A DNA stretch of 27,179 nt, taken from Diplocarpon mali (Eukaryota > Ascomycota > Leotiomycetes > Helotiales > Drepanopezizaceae). Location of the stretch: assembly GCA_024741835.1 (NCBI GenBank), contig JAENRP010000471.1, positions 1-27,179 on the forward strand, written 5' to 3'. This document shows positions 20,201-27,179 of the stretch, piece after piece. The notes under the pieces were generated by a model. That model saw only the letters and a program-made list of their open reading frames with translations. It made no database searches and was not told where the DNA came from. A program made the position numbers and the translations under genes. Numbering within the stretch: position 1 is the stretch's first letter; each line of letters begins with the position of its first letter.

Positions 20201-20279
20201 TAACTAGGCTTTAAGGCAGTGATATTCCGGACTTTGCCTTCTTCGATATAGGTAGATTAGCTAAAGGTATAGGTTTTTT

Positions 20280-22790
20280 TGCATTCTTCTTCTAATTCTT
20301 GCGTATTAATAGCTTCTTAAACTCCTTAGCCCCTTTTAAAGAAGTCTGTATGAATTCTAGTAGATTTAGAGGAACTTGAATCTGCTCTATTAAGGCCTGG
20401 TAATTTATAGGTCTTAATCCTTCTCTTCTTACAATCTCCTTAAGCTGTTTGAGCTTTCTCTCTTTATCCTTTGCTTTTATTCTTAAGAAGGGTGGTTGAA
20501 CTGCCTTAGCTTCCTTATCTGCAGAGGCCTCCTTCTCGCTAAGGGTCTGAACCTTAACCCTCTTCCTAGCCTTAGCTCTTGCTATATTCGAATAGACGTT
20601 AGGCGACTTCTCGCTCTCTTCTTCTAGCTTAAGGCTATCTATCTTATAAACTAGTGATTCTAGCTTAGCCGGCCTCGCATTTCCGATATAGCTGGTAAGA
20701 TCTGCCTATCTAATTAAAAGCTGAGTATATTCCTCTAATAAGATACTACTATCTTTAGTATTTAGGGTTAAAGCTCCACTCGACTTTTCCGATATCCTAG
20801 CCTTAGTACCTGATATAGTAGTATTAAATAGTATACAAGGGGGCTCTAGGGCATTATTTCCTATGATATATCTAAGTTTGTTTTAAAGCTCTGCGTAATA
20901 AGTAGAGACATCTTAATTCGGATAGATAATGGCCTTTAGGTAAGATCTCTCTTAATAAGGAAGAGGGGCGTTGGGATATGCCCTCTTTATATATCCGCAA
21001 ATGCTGCAATTAATGCAAAGTACTCTATCTCTTACTAAGTTATAGGTTACTATTCTATTGATAAAAGGGTTTTAAGAGTCTATCGCTGGCTTTAACGGCG
21101 GAAATTGTTATACTCCTTTCCTTTGGAAAGCTCTATGACTTCTGCTAGAGCTTAAACCGACTTAAGAGTAAGGGTACCTACTATTATAGGAATTATACTA
21201 ATTATATAAGTGCTAGATATCTTATTGCCTTCTTAGGTTTTAAGGAACTCTATTATCTAGTCTATTTAACGAAGCTTATATGCCTTAGGAAGTAAATGAT
21301 AAGGACTAAGCTGCTAGTGCCTATCCTATCTGATGAGTTTAAGTAGCTTAAGGCTAGGGGTCTTAAGATTTGCACTTGTTATTTGACTAAGGCTGTTACT
21401 AAAGGGTATACTAATACTTGTTTTAAGTAGCTAGAGCTATAATAGCTGGAACGCTAGTATAGTGTTTAATATAACTCTTAAGCTTCTAATAGTACTTGCG
21501 TATCTTAATCTTAGCTTTAACCTTCTCTTAAGTTCTAATGGATTTCTAAGAGCGGTATAGAACCTTGTAGGTCTTCTAAAGGTACGGAATAAGCAAGGCG
21601 TTATTATTAAGCGTATAAGACTAGAGCTTATTATTTAGTACGCCTTTAATAAATGCTAAAGTAATTGAAGTTAAAATATACCGATCGGAGTCCTTTTATA
21701 TATAATTTAAGTCTAATGTATAAGTCTTATCTAAGTCCTTAATACTAATGCGCTTTAGGAGTTCTACAATCCTTAAGTAGTATACTATAAGGGTTTCGTT
21801 CTCTCCTTGCACTAGATTAATTATATTAGTTATAATATCTGTCTCTTTAATTAAGCAGTTGTTATTAGGGTACTAGCACTTCAGCTATTTAATAACTTCT
21901 TTCTTCTATTCTTCTAATGCTATAGGCCTGTTTGCTATAATAGCTTTCATCTAGGGATAAGATCTAAACTTCTTAAAGGCCTCCTTATAAAGAAGAATTA
22001 AGATAGCCCTTAGATATATAAGAGTAGGCGGAAAGGGCTATCCCTTGACTTTAAAATTATAATTGAGGCGGTCTAGCTATAACTCTGCTAGCATTTTACT
22101 ATCGAAGTCTTAATATCTTTCAAATCTCGGCAGCTTTAAGGATGCTATATTTGTCTTCTGATCTTAGGTAGTATTCGAGGTAGCTACTTTAAAGGTCTTT
22201 CGCTTAGCAGGCAAGAATTTAGGAGTCTCTTAATCAGCGAGCTAGGCGTGAAGGCTCTAAGTGAGGTACTCCCTTAGTTGAGAGGTCTTCGATCCGATTC
22301 TTAAGAACGTAAGGAGCTTATAGCTTCCTAGCTCTTAGGAAAACTCCTAGCTGAATTGTATCGCTAATAGGAATAGGCTCTTCTTTAATATTGCCTTAGA
22401 TTGTATCTAAGCTTTTATATCTTCCTTAACTCCTTAATTAGATGCTTAAGCCTCTATCGACCTTCCTTCTCTTTCTTATAAGGTCCTAGATGATTCCTTA
22501 TCCTTAAAGGGGCCTACTAACATTTGCAATTCTTCCTTGAGATTCCTCTCTTATAAGGGTAGGGAAGGAGTACTGCTAGGTGTAGTTGCAGCGGTATTAG
22601 GGATTTAGTTTATTAGCTCTTGGAATAAGATATCTACTTCTAAAGAATCGTTTAAATACTTATCTAAGTTCAAGGGCTTATATAGTAGCGCTTTATAAGG
22701 TATTAGGTGTTCCTTAGTAGATCTATCCTTAAAGCCGTCTAGCTTTAATAGATATAGAGCCACGATATCTATTGTATACTATACAATATT
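20280..22790 (-). pseudogene. Element C gag with CCHC zinc knuckle (inactivated)
   Basis: From about 22780 the minus-strand frame reads DRSTKEHLIPYKALLYKPL then NDSLEVDILFQELIN, followed by a Ser/Thr/Pro linker and charged helical sequence (RNLKEELQMLVGPFKDK). A capsid-like region (about 22150-21200) includes LAEL*LDRLNYNFKVKG. At 20976-21017 the frame reads CINCSICGYIKRAY. With the RIP-type His-to-Tyr and Cys-to-Tyr changes undone this is C-x2-C-x4-H-x4-C, the retroviral nucleocapsid knuckle. A Lys/Glu-rich segment (about 20400-20650) joins it to the protease. Some frame changes occur, which I have not resolved. Confidence 0.75.
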
Positions 22791-23284
22791 ATAAAGTATT
22801 AACGGTCCAGCAGAGGTTACTATATTAGACCTTCTATTTTAATGGCCAGATCTAGTAACTTTAAGTACTAAGAGGTGCCCTTCTTAAATTCGGGATGCAA
22901 GTACGAGTCTAAGTGCAGGGGGAGTATAATATAGTATAGTATCTGGGTTATATTCTAGGTACGGTAGGTAGCCCTATGCCTAGTTAGGGTTAGCAGATAG
23001 GCAGATGTATCTCTTAGGGCCCTCCGGGAGCTGAATCCGATATTTGCTTTTATAAAGTGTAGATCTATACAACTGATAGTAATCTATCCCTAGTGAACGT
23101 TAGATAAGTGCCGTTTGTATAATAGTAACTATAGCCGCTAGGTAGAATCGACGCATTATTGAGTTTCGATTTGTATAGATGCATTATATAGCCCTGCGCT
23201 TAAACCTTAAGTTATTCTTATCAATTGAGGACGCGTTTAAATCGAAGATATTGTATAGCGTTTTCTCGTCCTTGCGTAGGGCGC
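22791..23284 (-). other. Leader of element C between 5' LTR and gag
   Basis: About 490 bp with no recognisable coding frame. Next to the LTR the minus strand reads TAGCGCCCTACGC, which could be a RIP-altered TGG-initiated tRNA primer site overlapping the LTR edge. I cannot assign the tRNA. A palindrome ATTGTATA-C-TATACAAT lies at about 22772-22790. Confidence 0.4.
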
Positions 23285-23419
23285 TAGTAAGGAGTATGTA
23301 TCTATAGCTGTATAATAGTAGTTGATTGATCTAGAAGAAGAGGAGAGAAGCTATAGAAGAAGCTCTTATAACCATAGGGTCCGTGCGCCAAAGGCGCCAG
23401 TTACGTAATCCCCATCACA
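23285..23419 (-). repeat. 5' LTR of element C
   Basis: The better-preserved copy: on the minus strand it begins TGTGATGGGGATTACG and ends near CTCCTTACTA. It is short for a Gypsy LTR (135 bp). It contains the GCGCC-AAA-GGCGC hairpin at 23385-23397, conserved in both copies. Confidence 0.9.
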
Positions 23420-23424
23420 CTAAT
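23420..23424. repeat. Right target-site duplication of element C (CTAA(T))
   Basis: Copy of the sequence at 15386-15390. Element A pol resumes in frame from 23424. Confidence 0.7.
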
Positions 23425-23655
23425 CTACTATAGAAAAGATCGCTAAGTAAGAAGAGTATAAAGTGTCTAAGATACTAAGTATACGCCTATTTCAAAGGAA
23501 CCTAAAGTACTAGGTCAAATGGACTAGTTATAACCCTAATTCAAGTTAATATTGCGCTTTAAATTTTATAAAATCCTTATATAAGATTCGCGACTTTTAT
23601 TAGGCTAATCTTATAAAGCTAGGACTACCTTAGAACCTATAAGCTTAGCTAAAGG
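23424..23655 (+). pseudogene. Element A chromodomain at the C-terminus of pol (broken)
   Basis: Joining 15389 to 23424 keeps the integrase frame open into STIEKIAK*EEYKVSKILSI, then LKY*VKWTSYNPNSS*YCAL (VKW at 23513-23522) and NFIKSLYKIRDFY*AN, ending IKLGLP*NL*A. This is a chromodomain fold: E-Y-x-V-x-x-I-L, then Y-x-V-K-W-x-G-Y-D-P/S-x-x-x-S-W-x-P, then a C-terminal helix. Trp and Gln positions have become stops. Chromodomains at this place in fungal chromovirus integrases direct integration to heterochromatin by binding methylated H3K9. Loss of one aromatic-cage residue cannot be judged, because Trp reads as stop. Confidence 0.88.
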
Positions 23656-23699
23656 CTTAAGAAAGTGGTATAGATGATTATAGTTACTTAAAGGATAAT

Positions 23700-23780
23700 A
23701 GGCCAGATATAAAATAGGTTGATAAATAAATTTAAAAATATAAATAAAAAAAAAAGGAGAAAAATAATAAAAATAGAAAA
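23700..23780 (+). other. A-rich tract downstream of element A pol
   Basis: A run of A and TAAA-type sequence, including ten consecutive A, marks the end of the chromodomain frame and the start of the antisense frame on the other strand. It could serve as a 3'-end signal for pol or for the antisense ORF. No function is shown. Confidence 0.35.
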
Positions 23781-24745
23781 ATAATAATACTAGGCCTACT
23801 GCCTCCTCCCTTTACAACTCCTCTAACCCCTCTTCCTCTGCGCTTAAGGAGACGAGCTTTAACTCTATTCTAGAGCTAGAGCTCAGCTCCTATCTATGCC
23901 CCCGCTTAAAACGACCCTAACCTCCTCTTACCGCCGCTAGCGCCGCCCTATTAGCCACTGCGCCTAACGCTACCCTTATTACTATAAGCCCCCCTCTCCT
24001 TATAAGAGACTCTACTATTATAATAGTCTACTTTACTAATATAGCAATAGACCTTAAGAGGCCTAGTATAATTCGGCTAGATTGCTTTAACCTTATTAGC
24101 TAAGACTTAATAAGGTCGCTACGCTTTTATTAGAAAGTTAGCAATTAATTTAATACTAATTTGAGTTTAACTTATAGCAATTATCGCCTAGATCCCCTTT
24201 AGCTAGCTTACTATAGCCTTAGCTATAGAGCAGAGCTCCGTAAGGCTAGCACGCTTAAGTTAAGAGCGGCTAGTCAAAGCCTTTGCGCTAGCTACTAGTA
24301 GAAGGTTGATAAGAATCCAAGCGCGCCGGACTGCCTCTTAATAGAGCATCTTACGGTTTCCTACCGAAACCGCACGCGCGTCTTTATTATTATCATTATC
24401 TCCCTCTTACTGCTAGGGAGCATCCCCCCGCTACTCCTTAAGGGCTGCGGATAGCGCCGCGAACTCCTTACCGATATAGGAAGGAAGCTATAAATAAGTA
24501 TTAGTGTAATTAAAACTTTGGACTCGATTCGGAGTACTTATAAGGATGCACTCCGCCTTTTACTCCTAGTACTAGTAGCACTTCTTACTACGCTCCGATT
24601 CAAACTCGCATTTGTACGCAATATCGCGTATAAGACGCCGTACGTACTAGTAATAATAAACGCAGTAGGCTATTGCAAAGGCGCCTAATAGCAAAAGGAT
24701 CGGCACTACGCGTATTAGATACGATTCGACCCTAGACTAGGGTAA
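23780..24745 (-). pseudogene. Antisense ORF with Zn(II)2Cys6-like half motif in the 3' region of element A
   Basis: Over about 300 codons the minus strand keeps one frame with roughly 20 stops, all TAA/TAG, the density seen in A's own pol. From the N-terminal side: a hydrophobic segment (IRVVPILLLLGAFAIAYC), then AYKCEFESERSKKC, then C-Y-*-Y-*-E-*-K-A-E-C (24548-24580). That last stretch is C-x2-C-x3-K-x2-C if the Tyr (TAC) is a RIP-changed Cys, as in the first half of fungal Zn2Cys6 clusters. A helical part follows (YIGKEFAALSAALKE), a Gln/Asp/Asn linker, and a basic Gly/Arg-rich end (LLKRRGRGVRGVVKGGG). The plus-strand frame in the same register is also fairly open (9 stops in 297 codons) but gives an implausible Leu/Ile-rich protein. 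I favour the minus strand. Product unknown. Confidence 0.45.
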
Positions 24746-25017
24746 ACTTACTTATAGTAGTTAGTAGTAGTAATAGTAATTGTTTCTACTACTATACATT
24801 AGCCCTACGCTATAGTAGTAGGAGTAAGGGACCTATACGATTATATATAATTATTATACTAAGGAAGGAAGATCCTATAAGGGGAAAAACAAATTTAAGT
24901 ATATAACGCGACTTGCGCTAAATCAAATATAAAATAGTACCGTTTGTATAATAATGCGCTAAGTACATTACTATATAAAAATCGTTATAACCTACTAACG
25001 CTTATAAGCAAGCGTTC
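24746..25017. other. Non-coding 3' region of element A
   Basis: AT-rich with TAG/TAT trinucleotide runs (about 24756-24830). I see no coding frame, promoter or repeat pair here. It could hold the promoter of the antisense frame, but no clear TATA box in that orientation can be told apart from the AT background. Confidence 0.4.
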
Positions 25018-25034
25018 TTAAAGGGGAGGGGTAG
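25018..25034 (+). other. Polypurine tract of element A
   Basis: AAAGGGGAGGGGTAG lies immediately upstream of the 3' LTR. It identifies this LTR as the 3' one and fixes plus-strand orientation. Confidence 0.8.
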
Positions 25035-25341
25035 TATAACAGCTGCACCCTTAACTAGTGCAATTACCTAAGAGTACGGTGTTTTAAGGTTTTACAATCT
25101 CAATTCGATGCAAGGTTATTTCAAATCGACCTTAAAGGTATAAAAGGATATTCTTATATAATATTATATAAATGGGCAAAGAGCTTTAAGCTGCTTATAT
25201 ATATAAGGGAGAAGGGCTTTCCTATAGGAAGGGCTCTCTAACTTCTTCGTTTCTTTCGTATTAGACCTATAGAATACGCCTTTTGCACCACTTCTTGCTA
25301 CTATACTTGATCTCGCACATCGGTGGTTCTGTATCGTTACA
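25035..25341 (+). repeat. 3' LTR of element A
   Basis: The 307-bp partner of 2155-2461. Its right end retains TATCGTTACA, giving the inverted repeat with TGTAACG. The TATA box is at about 25197-25205 and the AACTTCTTCGT tract at 25240-25250, both identical to the 5' LTR. Confidence 0.93.
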
Positions 25342-25346
25342 AGGGG
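25342..25346. repeat. Right target-site duplication of element A (AGGGG)
   Basis: Exact copy of 2150-2154. Sequence of element D resumes here. Confidence 0.85.
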
Positions 25347-25760
25347 GTTGGTAGGAGTAGTGGTTTTATTATTAGAATGAAAAGGGTTGTTTATTAGTTC
25401 GCTTATAGTAAGGATTTGTTAAGTAGTTCAGTTTAATAATATAGTATATAGTAGCAGGGCGGTAGGTTAGAAGAGCGAGTTGATTAATTTGTAAAAGCAA
25501 AGCAAAGGTAGTAGGGAGAAGAAGTATTTATAAGGGAATAGATCTAGGCAAAAGTACTAGCGTAGAATTAAAAACAAAGGAATAGAATAGTAAAAAATAG
25601 CAAATAGTAAGGCGGTGAATTATAAGAATAGTTTAAAGGGAGGGTAGTCTTTATTATGCGTTTTAAATAGGTGCGTCGGCGTCTAGCACTTTATTCCTAG
25701 CCTCTATTAGGGTTGAATCGTTATAAGGGCATTTACTATTATCGCTAGCGTATTTAATAA
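25347..25760 (-). promoter_or_regulatory. Element D spacer between pol and the downstream ORF, with TATA-like box
   Basis: On the minus strand about 400 bp after the chromodomain has no long frame. It contains CCCTTATAAATACTTCTTC (around 25520-25540) followed by a CT-rich stretch and then, after the element A insertion point, the extra ORF of D. This layout looks like an internal promoter and leader for that ORF. It is inference from sequence character only. Confidence 0.35.
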
Positions 25761-25769
25761 TGACCTTTA

Positions 25770-26035
25770 TTCTTAAGGATATTATTTAATAAGTGGTCTA
25801 GGTCGAGTTCGTCTTTAGAGGCGGCTTTTAACTAGGTCTATAATCTCGCTAAGGGCCTAAGGGCGTTAGGGTAGTTAAAGTAGAACTTCTTAAATAGTAT
25901 AGCTGCGTTTTTAAAGTTGCTAATAGGATACTATTGATTATTAGGATCCTATCCTACCTAGCTAACTTTATAATAGAATTACTTTTACTATATATCAAAT
26001 GCTAAGATTTGGTCGACTTCCTATTTTAAATAGGT
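25770..26035 (-). pseudogene. Element D chromodomain (broken)
   Basis: On the minus strand, following integrase in frame: L-K-*-EVDQILAFDI (26003-26023), then FYYKVS*VG*DPNNQ*YPIS (about 25915-25975), then NFKNAAILFKKFYFNYPNA and LRPLARL*T*LKAAS. This is the chromodomain pattern E-W-E-V-x-x-I-L, Y-x-V-K-W-x-G-x-D-P, W-x-P, N-F, with Trp codons now stops. It resembles the chromodomain of element A, but the sequences differ clearly, so A and D are distinct chromovirus families. Confidence 0.85.
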
Positions 26036-27179
26036 ATTGATAATAATAGGTTTTATTAGTAAGTTGATCTACTTAAGTAAAGAGTTATTAGCGGCTTTCC
26101 TTAGTCTATTAGTATAAAAGATATTATATATTTGATAGGATAGGGGTAGGTCTACTTTATAGGAGTAGTAGACTAGACTGATGATTTTAAAGGGGCTAAC
26201 GATAGGGAAGTTAAGTTTATCAAAAGGTCAGTCTATTTTTTAAGCTCTCTTTATAATATATATCAGGTCTCCTAGGCCGAAGTTAGGTTAGCGTTGCTTT
26301 TTATTTGCTTACTTAAATTGTCTCTCTTAAGCTACTAGTATAGATTCTTAAGCAAATTGGACTGCTTTATCGATTCTTTTAGCCTATATTTGCGCTTCTT
26401 CTTTATTTAGCTTCTTTTAAGTATTCGAATGCTTAGTAGTATAGGCGGTCTAATTAAAATCCAAGCAGGGTTTATAGTTATAATCGACTATAGAAGGAGA
26501 GAGGCCAGTTGACTTATTCAGGCAAGCGGTACTGGCGGCGTCTATAGTAGGGAGTAAATCGGCCTAATCGTCTTAGAAGTAATTAATAAAAGGGCGTAGT
26601 TGTATATCGATTATCTAGTTGATAATCTTAGTCTATCTATCTATTTAAGTATATTTAAAGGTCGATAGCTAGAGCTTAACTTACGCTAGTATTAATAACT
26701 TATTTATAAAGTCGGAGATGAACTAAGGTCCTCGGTCGCTAGTAATAGTAAGAGGGCTCCTTTTAAACCTTTAAATATATTAGTAAAATAGGGAGGCGGC
26801 AGTCTACGCAGTAGCCTTTTTTATTATTAATAGGTAGATATACCGCTTAAAGAGTCGGTCCATTATAATAAATATAGTATCGCAGCTATTGCTAATTGAT
26901 TTAAAAGTATAGAAGTCTATAGATAAGTCGTCCTATATACGCAAGGGGATAGGCAGTAGTTTAAGGAGTCCTAGCGTCTTATCTTAAGGTTTATATGAAT
27001 ATCGGCAGTTGTAATAGTTAGCAATATACCTCTTTATATTGCAATAGTACGTAAGCTATTAGTAATTGTGAAATATGAGGGCTGGCCGATATGGTAAAGA
27101 GAGTAAGGTAGTATTGAGTAGTAAGTAATAGTAGTAGTTGTTGAAGAACTTGGAGACTTAGGAGGCTTGATTCCTAACT
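26036..27179 (-). pseudogene. Element D integrase (broken, 5' part of the element outside the window)
   Basis: Minus-strand frames show the zinc domain (NYYNCRYSYKP, about 26990-27020) and LGLLKLLPIPLRI*DDLSID. The core SDRGP*FISDFINKLLI (about 26690-26741) carries the second catalytic Asp. It continues with FKYT*IDR*TKIIN*II, the region of the catalytic Glu, which is followed by RPFINYF*DD*ADLLPTIDA. The C-terminal domain reads PNFGLGDLIYIIKRA, FPIVSPFKIISLV and YNIFYTNRLRKAA. The integrase would join D cDNA to target DNA. RT and gag of D should lie to the right of the window. Confidence 0.85.

Larger units (their letters stand above)
15390..23419 (-). mobile_element. Element C: Gypsy LTR retrotransposon on the minus strand, the youngest and least damaged of the nest
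   Basis: This 8030-bp element has 135-bp LTRs (23285-23419 is the 5' LTR, 15390-15524 the 3' LTR) and is inserted in pol of element A. On the minus strand the order is leader, gag with a CCHC knuckle, aspartic protease, RT, RNase H, integrase with a C-terminal domain, polypurine tract and 3' LTR. PR-RT-RH-IN order makes it Gypsy. No chromodomain is visible. Stop codons are clearly sparser than in A or B, and some TGA and many TG/CA remain, so RIP was milder. Long stretches such as the RNase H and integrase core read nearly through. Confidence 0.9.
2155..25341 (+). mobile_element. Element A: chromodomain Gypsy (chromovirus-type) LTR retrotransposon, RIP-degraded, carrying two nested insertions
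   Basis: Two 307-bp direct LTRs (2155-2461 and 25035-25341) are flanked by AGGGG duplications. The internal order is a self-priming-type primer site, gag, protease, reverse transcriptase, RNase H, integrase (before 15390), chromodomain (after 23424), an extra antisense frame, a polypurine tract and the 3' LTR. PR-RT-RH-IN order with a C-terminal chromodomain defines the chromovirus branch of Gypsy/Ty3. Its own length is about 7.55 kb after removing B and C with one copy of each target duplication. It lies inside element D. Every ORF is closed by TAA/TAG stops, so it is non-autonomous and dead. Confidence 0.9.

Noticed and set aside
22772..22790. Palindrome ATTGTATA-C-TATACAAT as an operator
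   Set aside because: Short AT-rich palindromes are expected often in DNA of this composition, and nothing around it supports a regulatory role.
23262..23290. Lys-tRNA type primer site (TGGCGCCC) for element C
   Set aside because: TAGCGCCCTACGC resembles it, but the following bases do not fit a T-arm complement and the TGG would overlap the LTR end. Left unassigned.
23795..24690. Plus-strand frame with 9 stops as an env-like third ORF (hydrophobic FIIIIISLLLLGSIPPLLL)
   Set aside because: The translation is about a quarter Leu plus Ile and lacks a signal peptide or envelope pattern. The minus-strand reading of the same register has normal composition and a Cys cluster, so the hydrophobic run is probably a shadow.

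Overview
The window looks like heterochromatic, transposon-packed DNA from a filamentous ascomycete (Pezizomycotina). It is AT-rich, with TpA in large excess and CpA/TpG scarce (the first 60 bases hold 12 TA and no CA or TG). Almost no intact reading frame survives. In the degenerate retroelement frames the stops are nearly all TAA or TAG, where Gln and Trp codons should be. This is the signature of repeat-induced point mutation (RIP). No host gene, tRNA, rRNA or CRISPR array is supported.

The layout is a nest of four LTR retrotransposons. Three have both boundaries in the window. Element D (oldest, minus strand) is a chromodomain Gypsy element. It runs off the right edge (integrase and chromodomain, about 25.8-27.1 kb) and ends on the left (extra ORF, polypurine tract at 965-979, probable 3' LTR about 313-964). 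Element A (plus strand, 2155-25341, about 7.55 kb without insertions) is a second chromodomain Gypsy inserted into D, with a 5-bp target duplication AGGGG and 307-bp LTRs. Element B (plus strand, 2753-10351, 7599 bp) is a Ty1/Copia element inserted into the gag of A, with target duplication CTATT and 197-bp LTRs. Element C (minus strand, 15390-23419, 8030 bp) is a Gypsy element without a visible chromodomain. It sits between the integrase and chromodomain of A, with a 4-5 bp duplication CTAA(T) and 135-bp LTRs. Removing B and C restores the reading frame of A at both joints, which confirms the nesting independently of the LTRs.

Replication signals are still readable. B has a primer-binding site matching an internal (half-tRNA) piece of initiator tRNA-Met. 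A lacks an obvious tRNA site but has an 11-nt stretch just after its 5' LTR complementary to the probable RNA 5' end, as in the self-priming Tf1/sushi group. Polypurine tracts precede each 3' LTR. In all three LTR pairs every mismatch I see by hand is a transition (about 36/307, 28/197 and 12/135), with no indels. C is the least damaged. Catalytic residues are hit: YLDD to YLNN in A, the YxDD box to YIND in B, YIDD to YIDN in C, and integrase Asp to Asn and Glu to Lys in C.

The least expected feature is extra coding capacity between pol and the 3' LTR in three of the four elements. A and B each carry about 1.4 kb there with a Cys-rich frame on the antisense strand. D carries a sense-strand ORF with an acidic stretch, a coiled coil and a bipartite nuclear-localisation-like signal. 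I do not recognise these products.
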